From: Microvirga sp. VF16 | GTDB lineage: Bacteria; Pseudomonadota; Alphaproteobacteria; Rhizobiales; Beijerinckiaceae | Reading direction: 5' to 3' | Assembly (NCBI RefSeq): GCF_016864375.1 | Contig: NZ_CP069354.1 | Span: forward strand, 5,105,501 to 5,169,500 | DNA: 64,000 nt | Part shown: piece by piece, positions 25,949 to 34,550 of the stretch | Layout of the letters: every line of letters begins with the position of its first letter | Position numbering within the stretch: the stretch's first letter is position 1 | Translations under genes and position numbers: made by a program | Notes under the pieces: model-generated | What the model was told of the DNA's origin: nothing | The model's database searches: none | The model's input: only the letters and a program-made list of their open reading frames with translations

Positions 25949-27037
25949 ATGATCCTTCGCGGCGGCACCTCCAAGGGCGCCTATTTCCTGGCCGACGATC
26001 TTCCGTCCGATCCGGCGCAGCGCGACGCGCTTCTGCTGTCGATCATGGGATCGCCGGACCCGCGCCAGATCGACGGCATCGGCGGCGCTCATCCGCTCAC
26101 GAGCAAGATCGCCATCGTATCCAGGTCGAAGCGTCCGGATTGCGATGTGGATTTTCTGTTCGGCCAGGTGGTTGTCGACAAGCCCAAGGTGGACGTCACG
26201 CCCAATTGCGGCAACATCCTTGCCGGCATTGGGCCGTTTGCCATCGAGCGCGGTCTTGTTCCCGTGCAAGGCACCGTAACGCGAGTTCGCGTCCACACGG
26301 TGAATACGGGGACGATTGCGGAGCTGAGCGTCCAGACCCCTGACGGTCATGTGGCCTATGGCGGCCATGCGCGCATCGATGGCGTGCCGGGAACCGCCTC
26401 ACCGATTGCCGTCGAATTTCTCGATGCCGCCGGCTCCGTCTGCGGCTCGCTGCTGCCGACAGGAAATGTTGTCGATCGCGTCGCCGGGGTCGACGCAACC
26501 TTGATCGACAACGGCATGCCGGTGGTGCTGCTCGAAGCCGCAGCCGTCGGCCGGACCGGATACGAGCCTCGCGATGTGCTCGACAAGGATGTGGAACTGA
26601 GGACGCGTCTTGAGGAAATCCGCCTTGAGGCAGGCAGGCTCATGGGGCTCAGCGACGTCTCGTCCAAGGTCGTGCCCAAGATGGCGCTGGTCGCGCCACC
26701 GGCTGCGGGCGGACATGTCTGCACGCGCAGCTTCATTCCCCACGAATGCCACGCCTCCATCGGCGTTTTTGCGGCCGTGACGGTCGCCACCGCCTGCGTG
26801 CTGCCCGGATCTCCTGCGGCCCGTGTCGCCAGGATTCCGCCCGGACGCGAGAAGACGCTCTCGGTCGAGCATCCGACCGGCGAGTTCAGCGTGGTGATCG
26901 AAGTCGGCGGAACCAAGGAGAGTCCCGTCGTGGAAAAGGCGGGCCTGCTGCGGACGGCGCGCCTGCTCTTCGAGGGCTATGCTTTCGCGCACGATGCCCT
27001 GGCGCATTCGCTCGAGGCTGGCCGCGACGCCGCCTGA
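25949..27037 (+). CDS. galD: 4-oxalomesaconate tautomerase (PrpF family, GalD/LigU)
   Basis: A 362-residue PrpF-family isomerase converting the keto/enol or double-bond isomers of 4-oxalomesaconate. Strong landmarks are MILRGGTSKGAYFLADDLP, IDGIGGAHPLTSKIAIVSRS and TPNCGNILAGIGPFAIERG, all diagnostic of the 4-oxalomesaconate branch. The ATG at 25949 is in the middle of a conserved start: the codons before it read IQPRIPC, as in homologs, but no ATG, GTG or TTG occurs in frame upstream. GGGAG precedes an in-frame ATT at 25928, which may be the real start. First gene of the operon with the hydratase and aldolase. Confidence 0.9.
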   Translation: MILRGGTSKGAYFLADDLPSDPAQRDALLLSIMGSPDPRQIDGIGGAHPLTSKIAIVSRSKRPDCDVDFLFGQVVVDKPKVDVTPNCGNILAGIGPFAIERGLVPVQGTVTRVRVHTVNTGTIAELSVQTPDGHVAYGGHARIDGVPGTASPIAVEFLDAAGSVCGSLLPTGNVVDRVAGVDATLIDNGMPVVLLEAAAVGRTGYEPRDVLDKDVELRTRLEEIRLEAGRLMGLSDVSSKVVPKMALVAPPAAGGHVCTRSFIPHECHASIGVFAAVTVATACVLPGSPAARVARIPPGREKTLSVEHPTGEFSVVIEVGGTKESPVVEKAGLLRTARLLFEGYAFAHDALAHSLEAGRDAA

Positions 27038-27066
27038 TTGAAACAACTCTTTTCCTTGAGGACATC

Positions 27067-27789
27067 ATGAGTACTGGAAAGACCGGACTTGTCGTCACCG
27101 CCCATCCCGGTGACTTCGTATGGCGCGCAGGCGGCGCCATCGCCCTGCATGCGAAGAAGGGCTATCGCATGAAGATCGCCTGCCTCTCCTTCGGCGAACG
27201 CGGCGAGAGCCAATGGGCCTGGAAGAAGGGCGACGTGTCGCTTGCCGACGTGAAGGCACAGCGCCGCGAAGAAGCCGAGCGCGCCGCAGAGACCCTTGGG
27301 GCCGAGATCGAGTTCTTCGATGCGGGCGATTACCCGCTCCATACGACTCCTGAAATGCTCGACCGTCTCGTCGACATCTACCGCGAGCTCAAGCCCTCCT
27401 TCGTGCTCACGCACTCCCTGGAGGATCCCTACAACGTCGATCACCCGGAGGCGACGCGCTTTGCGCAGGAAGCCCGCATCATCGCGCAGGCCGCCGGCCA
27501 CAAGCCGAATCCCGATCTCACCTACAATGCACCGCCGGTCTTCCTGTTCGAGCCGCACCAGCCCGAGCAGTGCAACTACAAGCCCAATGTGATCCTGAAC
27601 ATCGACGACGTGTGGGATACGAAGCGCAAGGCCTTCGAGATCCTGGCGGCCCAGAAGCACCTGTGGGAATACTACACCCGGGTGGCCCTGAACCGCGGCA
27701 TGCAGGGTGGCCGCAATTCTGGTCGCGCCATGACCTATGGCGAAGCCTATCAGCGCATCTTCCCCCAGATCGTCGAGGAACTGGCATGA
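27067..27789 (+). CDS. galB: 4-oxalomesaconate hydratase (PIG-L family, GalB-like)
   Basis: A 240-residue zinc-dependent PIG-L-fold protein. [21 protein letters not shown] carries the N-terminal metal-site His and Asp; [16 protein letters not shown] supplies the second His. Extended likeness to GalB ([34 protein letters not shown]) rather than to deacetylases supports hydration of 4-oxalomesaconate to 4-carboxy-4-hydroxy-2-oxoadipate (CHA). ATG 27067 with TTGAGGA upstream; the stop overlaps the aldolase start (ATGA). Confidence 0.87.
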   Translation: MSTGKTGLVVTAHPGDFVWRAGGAIALHAKKGYRMKIACLSFGERGESQWAWKKGDVSLADVKAQRREEAERAAETLGAEIEFFDAGDYPLHTTPEMLDRLVDIYRELKPSFVLTHSLEDPYNVDHPEATRFAQEARIIAQAAGHKPNPDLTYNAPPVFLFEPHQPEQCNYKPNVILNIDDVWDTKRKAFEILAAQKHLWEYYTRVALNRGMQGGRNSGRAMTYGEAYQRIFPQIVEELA

Positions 27790-28478
27790 AACCCGTCGTC
27801 GTCACCAACACGCCGCGCATCGATCAGTCGGTGATCGACCGCTTCGCGGAACTCGGCACCGCAACGACCCATGAGGCCATGGGGCGCGTCGGTCTCATGA
27901 AGCCTTACATGCGGCCGATCTGGGCGGGAGCGCAGGTGGCGGGCAGCGCCGTGACAGTGCTGGCTCAGCCGGGCGACAACTGGATGATCCACGTGGCCGT
28001 CGAGCAGTGCAAGCCCGGCGACATTCTGGTTGTCGGCGTGACCACCGACAATACGGACGGCATGTTCGGCGATCTCCTGGCCACGTCGCTTAAGGCACGC
28101 GGCGTGGTCGGTCTCGTCATCGATGCCGGCGTCCGTGATGTGAAGACCCTGACCGAGATGGGCTTTCCCGTCTGGTCGCGCGCCGTTTCGGCAAAGGGCA
28201 CGGTGAAGGCGACCCTCGGATCGGTCAACGTTCCTGTCGTCTGCGCAGGCGCTCTGGTGAAGCCCGGCGATGTGATCGTTGCCGATGACGACGGTGTCGT
28301 GGTGGTGCCGCGCAAGGAGGCCGAGGCCGTTGCGGCCGCGGGCGAGGCCCGCGTTGCCAATGAAGGATCGAAGCGCGAGACTCTCGCCTCGGGCGTTCTC
28401 GGCCTCGACCTCTACAAAATGCGCGAGCCGCTCGCGAAGGCGGGTCTCACTTACGTCGAATACAAGGATGAGGACTGA
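27786..28478 (+). CDS. galC: CHA / HMG aldolase (RraA family, GalC/LigK)
   Basis: A 230-residue RraA-fold class II aldolase. Motifs include [40 protein letters not shown] and [22 protein letters not shown], where the last holds the conserved arginine and metal-binding Asp. It cleaves 4-carboxy-4-hydroxy-2-oxoadipate to pyruvate and oxaloacetate, the last step of the pathway. The four-base ATGA overlap with the hydratase indicates translational coupling. Confidence 0.9.
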   Translation: MKPVVVTNTPRIDQSVIDRFAELGTATTHEAMGRVGLMKPYMRPIWAGAQVAGSAVTVLAQPGDNWMIHVAVEQCKPGDILVVGVTTDNTDGMFGDLLATSLKARGVVGLVIDAGVRDVKTLTEMGFPVWSRAVSAKGTVKATLGSVNVPVVCAGALVKPGDVIVADDDGVVVVPRKEAEAVAAAGEARVANEGSKRETLASGVLGLDLYKMREPLAKAGLTYVEYKDED

Positions 28479-28514
28479 CGGTTCCGTCAGCCTCATGAGG
28501 AATGGTGCAACCCC

Positions 28515-29351
28515 ATGAGTCTTGAGATCGCCTTCATCGGCTATGGAGAAGTCGGGCAACTCTTCTCCCGTCAGCTTGCGACCCGACCGGATGTGAGGAT
28601 CACGGTCTATGACATCCTCTTCGACGATGCTCTGAAAGGATCGGAGCTGCGGCAACGGGCGTCGGAAGCCGGAGTTCACGCCGCCGACAGCGCCGCCGAT
28701 GCCTGTCGGAAAGCCGATATCGTAATCTCCGCCGTCACGGCGGATTCCGCCGTCACGGCGGCGCGGCAGGCTGCTCTCCATCTTCACGCTTCGCAGATCT
28801 ATATCGACCTCAACTCCGTCTCTCCTGCGACCAAGGAGCGGGTGGCCGAAGCTGTTCGTGAGAAGGGCGCGGACTTTGTCGAATTTGCCGTGATGGCTCC
28901 TGTGAGCGGCCCCGGGATTGAGGTTCCGATCCTGAGCGGCGGCAAGCGCGCAGAGGAGGTCTCGGCGCGGCTTAACGGGCTCGGCATGAAAATCACGCCG
29001 GTCAGTTCCGAGATCGGCACGGCATCCGCCACCAAGTTGTGCCGAAGCATCGTCATCAAGGGCATGGAAGCCCTGATGGTCGACTTCACCCTGGCTTCGG
29101 AGAAAGCGGGCGTCATGCCGGCCGTTCTGGAAAGCCTGAAAGCCTCCTATCCCGGCATGGATTGGGAGAGTGTCGCGAAGGTCATGATGTCACGCGTCCG
29201 GCAGCACGGCATCCGACGCGCTGCGGAAATGCGCGAAGCCAGCCGCATGATCGATGAACTGGGCCTGGACGGTTCGCTCGCGAAGGCCATCGCCGAGCGC
29301 CACGAGAGCTTCGCCAAAGCGAGTGTCCGAGTGCGCCCTCAAACGGAGTGA
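28515..29351 (+). CDS. NAD(P)-dependent oxidoreductase with DUF1932 domain
   Basis: A 278-residue protein with an N-terminal Rossmann fold of the 6-phosphogluconate dehydrogenase group (IAFIGYGEVGQLFSRQL) and a C-terminal helical DUF1932 domain (ATKLCRSIVIKGMEALMVDF). It also has VEFAVMAPVSGPG, matching the family's substrate loop. It follows the aldolase by 36 bases in the same operon. A role as an oxidoreductase in this pathway is plausible, for instance replacing the absent LigC (CHMS dehydrogenase), but that is inference only. Confidence 0.82.
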   Translation: MSLEIAFIGYGEVGQLFSRQLATRPDVRITVYDILFDDALKGSELRQRASEAGVHAADSAADACRKADIVISAVTADSAVTAARQAALHLHASQIYIDLNSVSPATKERVAEAVREKGADFVEFAVMAPVSGPGIEVPILSGGKRAEEVSARLNGLGMKITPVSSEIGTASATKLCRSIVIKGMEALMVDFTLASEKAGVMPAVLESLKASYPGMDWESVAKVMMSRVRQHGIRRAAEMREASRMIDELGLDGSLAKAIAERHESFAKASVRVRPQTE

Positions 29352-29475
29352 GGATTACCGTGAGAGGGGCTGAATGAGGCGATCGCTGGAGTTTGTTTCA
29401 AGACACAATCAACAAAGCTCTGCATTCGAACTGCAAGCGCATTTCTGCTCACAAGAACGTCGATGAGCCAGAATC

Positions 29476-29503
29476 CATACGGCGGCAGGTCTGCCGCCGT
29501 ATG
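29476..29503. terminator. Bidirectional terminator between convergent genes
   Basis: CATACGGCGGCAG and CTGCCGCCGTATG form a perfect 13-bp stem with a GT loop, between the convergent DUF1932 and Bug genes. Confidence 0.8.
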
Positions 29504-29514
29504 GTGGAAGCTTA

Positions 29515-30504
29515 TTAATTGTCGATCTTTGCCCCTGCATCAGCGACAACCTGCTTCCATTTCTGAGACTCACTCGCGATCAGGGCCGCAAACTCTGCCG
29601 GCTGATTGGCCGCGATCGTGACACCGACCTTTTCAAGCTGAGCCTTGACCTTGTCGCTCCTCAAGGCGGCGATCATGCTGTCCGAGATGGCTTTCCGCGT
29701 TGCATCGGGTGTCTTTGCCGGAGCAACAAAGCCGAACCATGCGACAGCTTCGGCACTCACGCCACTTTCCTTGAGTGTCGGCAATTCCGGTGCCAAGGGA
29801 TGGCGCGCAGGGCTCGTCACAGCAAGCCCGCGCAGCTTTTCGGCGCGCATATGGGGCAACGCGGTGGGAAGGTTGTCGAACATCAACTGCACCTGCCCGC
29901 TGAGAAGATCTTTAAGTGCGGGAGCGCTGCCTTTATAGGGAACGTGCAGGATATCGACACCGGCGGCCTTCTTGAACATCTCACCGCAGAGATGGCCGGT
30001 CGTGCCGTTGCCCATGGAGGCGAAGTTCAGCTTGCCCGGGTTCTTTTTTGCATAGGCAATCAACTCAGCCACGTTCTTCACGGGCACGGATGGATGCACG
30101 ATCAGTGCATTCGGAACCGTACCTGCCAGAGTGAGCGGCGCGAAATCCTTGACCGGGTCGTAGCCCAGCTGACTGAAAAGCCAAGGATTGATGGCCAGGA
30201 CGCCGATGGGAGCCATGAGAAGAGTACGGCCGTCTGCTTCGGAGCGCGCGACATATTGCGCTCCGACGGAACCGCTCGCGCCGGGGCGGTTGTCGACGAC
30301 GACAGTGGCTCCTGTTTCCGTCATATGCTGCGCTACCGCTCGAGCAATGATGTCGTTCGCTCCACCGGGATCGAAAGGCACGACAATGGTAATGGTGCCC
30401 GAAGGCAGCGAACCGGCAGCAGAAGCTCGTGAATGCAATCCCCCGAATGCTGTAGCACTTGCCAGCATTCCAACGAATGTTCGCCTGTTGTAAGCTTGAC
30501 TCAT
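29515..30504 (-). CDS. tctC: Bug family periplasmic binding protein (TctC), no. 3
   Basis: A 329-residue Bug protein from ATG 30504 (GAGGGAGAGG upstream). Signal peptide YNRRTFVGMLASATAFGGL...SRASA, then GTITIVVPFDPGGANDIIARA, and DNRPGASGSVGAQYVARSEADG. It lies 290 bases downstream of the operon that holds tctAB and shares an upstream element with that operon, so it is the most likely binding partner for this TctAB transporter. Confidence 0.88.
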   Translation of the reverse strand: MSQAYNRRTFVGMLASATAFGGLHSRASAAGSLPSGTITIVVPFDPGGANDIIARAVAQHMTETGATVVVDNRPGASGSVGAQYVARSEADGRTLLMAPIGVLAINPWLFSQLGYDPVKDFAPLTLAGTVPNALIVHPSVPVKNVAELIAYAKKNPGKLNFASMGNGTTGHLCGEMFKKAAGVDILHVPYKGSAPALKDLLSGQVQLMFDNLPTALPHMRAEKLRGLAVTSPARHPLAPELPTLKESGVSAEAVAWFGFVAPAKTPDATRKAISDSMIAALRSDKVKAQLEKVGVTIAANQPAEFAALIASESQKWKQVVADAGAKIDN

Positions 30505-30563
30505 ACCACCTCTCCCTCGCGATCTCTGGCCGGCGGCATGCAGTCCGGCCAAGTTAAAAGATC

Positions 30564-30600
30564 TTTTTTCTTATTGCGAAATTTATTTCGTTCTTAGAAT
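30564..30600 (-). promoter_or_regulatory. Shared AT-rich element upstream of tctC (candidate IclR operator)
   Basis: A 37-base AT-rich element beginning with plus-strand TTTTTTCTTA, with CGAAAT-TT-ATTTCG as its core palindrome and ending TTAGAA. It matches the element at 43586-43622 at about 30 of 37 positions without gaps. Confidence 0.6.
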
Positions 30601-30795
30601 TGATTATGAAGAACTTGAAATAACCGTCAAGCGATACTTGCTTGCAAATGCGAATATTATGACATGCTGTGCGGTGAAGGGGCTATTTTCAGAACGGGAT
30701 GCTTTCAGCCTGAGCTTGCCGATCATCTCGAAAGATTGCGGCGCTCCCCAGACTGGCGGTTGCAGCATGGAACGCAGGCCCCTGTCCTGTGCCGC

Positions 30796-32895
30796 TCATC
30801 CCGCCACCTCGATGAGGGCATCAAGAACCAGGCAATGCTCGCCGGATGCGCCCAGGCCTACCGGGTTTGCATCGATGCTTGAAATCGCGCCTTGCATCGC
30901 GTCGACAAGAGCGCCGATGCGAACGGCGATCTCCGCAAGAGGTGCGAGATCCAGAGCGGGTTCGCCTCTGGTTCCCGCCCAGATGCTTGCGACGCGCAAG
31001 CGTTCGACGGCCCGAACGGCTGTTTCTTGGTCGAAGGGCCAGGACAAGGTCACGACATCCTGACGGGCCTCCGTATACTTCCCCCCCTCACCGATCAGCA
31101 CGACGGAACCAAAGACTTTATCCCATCGGGCTCCTACGAAAGCTTCTGCCCGCAACCTGGTGAAGGGTGCCACGATCACATGCGGATCGTGCTCGCCATA
31201 TGCTCGCATGCGAGCGGTGATACGCTCATAGGCAGCCGCAACATCGCTTGCTTTAGCGCATCCGAGTTCCACAAGACCGAATTCCGACTTGTGTGGGAAG
31301 CGGGAGGAGCATCCTTTCACGACAACGCTTCCACCCCAGTTCTGCCACGCCGCAACGGCCTCTTCTGCCGTCGTGCAAAGGGTATAAGGGACGATCGGAA
31401 TGCCGGCCAGTCCGAGAATATTCAGACTTTCGGCCTCATCGAGAAACCCGGGTCTCGGAACATCCGGCCGCTCCGGCAGCGTTTGTCCGGCGCAGCGCAA
31501 TGGCGGTTGCTGCGCGCGGCGGAAAACCGAAAGCGCCTGAAGCGCGTCGCTGTCATGTTCGAAAACCGCTGCTCCGGACAGCGCCATTTCGGCACGGGCT
31601 CCCGCAGTGGGGGTGACAACCAGCGTCAGGGCACCTGAACTCAGGCGGAAGCGCTCAAGGTCACGGGAAAAACGGGGGAAGTCATATCCCCGCACGGAAC
31701 CCGGCAGATTCAACAGGATCGTATCAACGGCAGGATCGGCAGCGACCGTGTCGAGAGTGCGCTCGAGCATGGTCGAATCTGTCAGAAGAGCAGGCGTCAC
31801 GTCGATGGGATTGGCTGTATTGCCGTTCGGAGGAATGATCCCGTCGAGGGACCTCCTCGTCTCATCGGATAGTTGGGCCAGCGGAACGTCCAAGCGCTCA
31901 CACAGATCGGCGCCAAGAACACAGGCAGCACCGGAATTGCTGACGAGAGCAAGTCCGTTTACTCCAGCGTCCCTCCGCTGCAAGGCCAGCGGGACGACAT
32001 CGACAAGATCGCGTAGGCTATCGACGCGGCAGATGCCGATCCGGGACAGAAATGCGTCCACCACCCTGTCGTCCGATGCGAGCGCTCCCGTATGAGATTG
32101 CGCCGCCTTCTGACCGGATGCGCTTGCCCCCGCCTTGACACAGAGGACCAACTGACCGGCGGCCCGGGCCTTTTCAGCGGCTGCCGCAAGCTTGCCTGCA
32201 TCCGCAACGCTCTCGAGATAAAGCAGGACGATGGAAATATCCGGATCGTCCGCAATGACATCCAGCAGATCGGCAGCCGAGATATCAGCCTCGTTTCCGG
32301 TCGCGTGAACGTAGCGAACCCCGATCCCCCGCTCGCGCAGGAGCCCATAGATGACCGAACTCATTGCGCCGCTTTGGCTGACAACCGCAATCGGACCATC
32401 TTCAACGGCATATTCCTGAAAAGTCGTCGCAAAGCTGGCAATCAGCCTGGAGCGTGCACAGAGACTGCCCTGGGAATTCGGCCCAAGGATCCTAAGACCT
32501 CTGGCTCGCGCCTCCCTGATCAGACGCGCCTCATGGGCATGTCCCTGATCTCCACTTTCCCGAAACCCGGCCGAGAAAACGATGCAGGTCTTAACGGATG
32601 CTACGACACAATCCCGGATCGCTGCTTCAACGGCCTCCGCTCCCGGAACCGCGATAATTGCCATGTCCGGCTGTGCCGGCACATCGGCAAGGTTCTGAAA
32701 AACCTGCCATTCATCAATTCTGCCGCCAGCAGGATTGATGGAATAAACCTCTCCGGAGAACCCACCCAGACGGAGATTGGAAAGCGTCCGCCCGCCGATT
32801 TTCTGGGGATTCGACGATGCCCCGATCACGGCTACTGCATGCGGGACATGCAGGGCCGTTTTCCAGTCGATTGCTTGTGGTGTTGGCAAGATCAC
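30796..32895 (-). CDS. NDP-forming acyl-CoA ligase family protein, no. 1
   Basis: A 699-residue fused ADP- or GDP-forming acyl-CoA synthetase. A CoA-binding Rossmann domain (AVAVIGASSNPQKIGGRTL, residues 20-40) is followed by a succinyl-CoA ligase-like domain with VVSQSGAMSS and H268 (QSHTGALASDD), the expected phosphohistidine. The C-terminal 220 residues are an ATP-grasp domain (VVVKGCSSRFPHKSEFGLVEL). It makes a CoA thioester from a carboxylate. The GTG start overlaps the crotonase stop (GTGA). Paralog of the protein at 39725-41851. Confidence 0.88.
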   Translation of the reverse strand: MILPTPQAIDWKTALHVPHAVAVIGASSNPQKIGGRTLSNLRLGGFSGEVYSINPAGGRIDEWQVFQNLADVPAQPDMAIIAVPGAEAVEAAIRDCVVASVKTCIVFSAGFRESGDQGHAHEARLIREARARGLRILGPNSQGSLCARSRLIASFATTFQEYAVEDGPIAVVSQSGAMSSVIYGLLRERGIGVRYVHATGNEADISAADLLDVIADDPDISIVLLYLESVADAGKLAAAAEKARAAGQLVLCVKAGASASGQKAAQSHTGALASDDRVVDAFLSRIGICRVDSLRDLVDVVPLALQRRDAGVNGLALVSNSGAACVLGADLCERLDVPLAQLSDETRRSLDGIIPPNGNTANPIDVTPALLTDSTMLERTLDTVAADPAVDTILLNLPGSVRGYDFPRFSRDLERFRLSSGALTLVVTPTAGARAEMALSGAAVFEHDSDALQALSVFRRAQQPPLRCAGQTLPERPDVPRPGFLDEAESLNILGLAGIPIVPYTLCTTAEEAVAAWQNWGGSVVVKGCSSRFPHKSEFGLVELGCAKASDVAAAYERITARMRAYGEHDPHVIVAPFTRLRAEAFVGARWDKVFGSVVLIGEGGKYTEARQDVVTLSWPFDQETAVRAVERLRVASIWAGTRGEPALDLAPLAEIAVRIGALVDAMQGAISSIDANPVGLGASGEHCLVLDALIEVAG

Positions 32896-33674
32896 GCCGC
32901 GCTCTCACTCTGGGGAGCGGTCCCTCGATCCCGCCAGGCTGCCATAGCCTTCGCGAAGTCGCCGGACTGCAAACCGAGGCGCTGGCATTGCAAATAGATG
33001 TCGTAGGCTTCCGCGAAATCGCCGTAGGCAATTTCATTCATAGCCCGCTTGGTCAGTCGGACCCCATCCGTCGCGATTGAGACCGTGCGCGCCACCACCT
33101 GCTCGAAGGCCTCATCCTTTGCTTCGTCATCAACCACCCTGTTGACGAGACCGATGCGAGCGGCCTCCTCGCCATCCATGAAATCGCCCCACATGACGAT
33201 TTCCTTGGCACGCCCAAGCCCTACGAAGCGGGCGAGCCGCATTACAGAGAGGCCGGGAACCAATCCTTCCTTGCCGGCGGGCACGCCGATCTTGGTGCCT
33301 CGCGTAGCAACCCGGAGATCACAGGACAGGGCAAGCTGGACACCGCTGCCGAGCGCATGGCCATGCATGCAGGCAATCGCGATCTTGTCGGATGTCTCGA
33401 TCATCCGCAGACACTCTTCCCACAAGCGGAAATTCCGCTCGTCGATCAGACCCGCAGAGAGATCCGTCAGGTCGATTCCCGCGCAGAAAGCCCGGCCTTC
33501 TCCGCGAAAGGCAATGACTTTGATGGCATCGTCATTGATACAAAGAGCAAGAGCTGCCTGAAGGTCCCACTTGCTGGCGAAATCGAGAGCGTTCAACCGC
33601 TTCGGCCGGTTGAACGTGATCCAACCCGCCCCGTTCCTTTTCTCCAGATGGAGAGTTGAAAAATCTGTTCTCAT
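32892..33674 (-). CDS. Enoyl-CoA hydratase/isomerase (crotonase) family protein
   Basis: A 260-residue crotonase-fold protein. The oxyanion-hole segments are FRGEGRAFCAGIDL (about residues 54-67) and MHGHALGSGVQLALSCDLRVA (about 104-124). A Glu expected near the second oxyanion segment for hydration is not obvious: AGKEGLVPGLSVMRLARFVG carries one Glu. It may be a hydratase, isomerase or a decarboxylase-type member. It lies 6 bases after the IclR gene and overlaps ligase 1. Confidence 0.85.
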   Translation of the reverse strand: MRTDFSTLHLEKRNGAGWITFNRPKRLNALDFASKWDLQAALALCINDDAIKVIAFRGEGRAFCAGIDLTDLSAGLIDERNFRLWEECLRMIETSDKIAIACMHGHALGSGVQLALSCDLRVATRGTKIGVPAGKEGLVPGLSVMRLARFVGLGRAKEIVMWGDFMDGEEAARIGLVNRVVDDEAKDEAFEQVVARTVSIATDGVRLTKRAMNEIAYGDFAEAYDIYLQCQRLGLQSGDFAKAMAAWRDRGTAPQSESAA

Positions 33675-33680
33675 CGAATC

Positions 33681-34541
33681 CTAACCTTTTAGGCGCATCG
33701 GTCGATCGGCCATGCTCCGATCGCGCAGCATGAGAGATCGGCGGATCTGATCGGCGGCATCCTGAAGAGGAGGAAGATACTCGCGAAGAATTTCGCTACG
33801 GGAGATCTTCGGCCGGTTGAAACTGATGTTGATGGCGGAGTTGACGCGGTCGTCCTCACCGAAGATCGGAACCGAGAGGCCGCTCACGTGCTCGGCCATC
33901 TCTCCCGTCACCCAGGAATGCCCTTGTGCCTGATCGTCCTTGATTCGCTGGCGCAAGGCCTTGGGGTCCGTGATGGTCGCACCGGTATAGGCCCGCAGAT
34001 CCGCGCGCTCGAAATAATCGGCAAGCTCGCGCTCGTTCAATCCGCCGAGGAGAATGCTTCCCATCGAGGTTGCATGAGCCGGACGCCTTGTCCCGATGCC
34101 GAAATCGCCGGACGCGATGCGCCGCACGGGAATGCGCAGAACATAGACGACATCCGTATCGTCCAGGACACCGACCGCGCAGGTTTCGCCGGTCCTCTCG
34201 ACCAGTTCCTCCAGAATGGGCTGAGCGAAATGATAAAGCGGAAGGGACGTCAGATAGGAGTAGCCCAGGGACAGGATCCGCGGCGTGAGAAAGTAGAACC
34301 TGTCCTTTGTTCCGGCATAGCCGAGAGCCACGAGCGTGAGAAGAAGCCGCCTTGCGCCGGCAACCGTCAAGCCTGAGCGTTCAGCGACCTGCGACAAGGT
34401 CAGCATATGCGAATTCTCGCCGAAAGCCCGGATGACCTTCAGTCCGCGGGCAAACCCGGCAACGAAATCCGGTTGGGCATCGAGGGTGACGCCGCCGGTC
34501 GCTTCCTGCTCGATTCCCTTGCTGTGTGCTCTACGTCCCAT
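33681..34541 (-). CDS. IclR family transcriptional regulator
   Basis: A 286-residue regulator. The N-terminal winged helix (LSQVAERSGLTVAGARRLLLTLVALGYA) is followed by the IclR effector domain (VERTGETCAVGVLDDTDVVYVLRIP and SMGSILLGGLNERELADYF). This subgroup includes PcaR/PobR-type regulators of aromatic and acid catabolism. It is embedded inside the operon it probably controls, between tctA and the crotonase gene. Confidence 0.92.
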   Translation of the reverse strand: MGRRAHSKGIEQEATGGVTLDAQPDFVAGFARGLKVIRAFGENSHMLTLSQVAERSGLTVAGARRLLLTLVALGYAGTKDRFYFLTPRILSLGYSYLTSLPLYHFAQPILEELVERTGETCAVGVLDDTDVVYVLRIPVRRIASGDFGIGTRRPAHATSMGSILLGGLNERELADYFERADLRAYTGATITDPKALRQRIKDDQAQGHSWVTGEMAEHVSGLSVPIFGEDDRVNSAINISFNRPKISRSEILREYLPPLQDAADQIRRSLMLRDRSMADRPMRLKG

Positions 34542-34550
34542 GGAAAGCTC

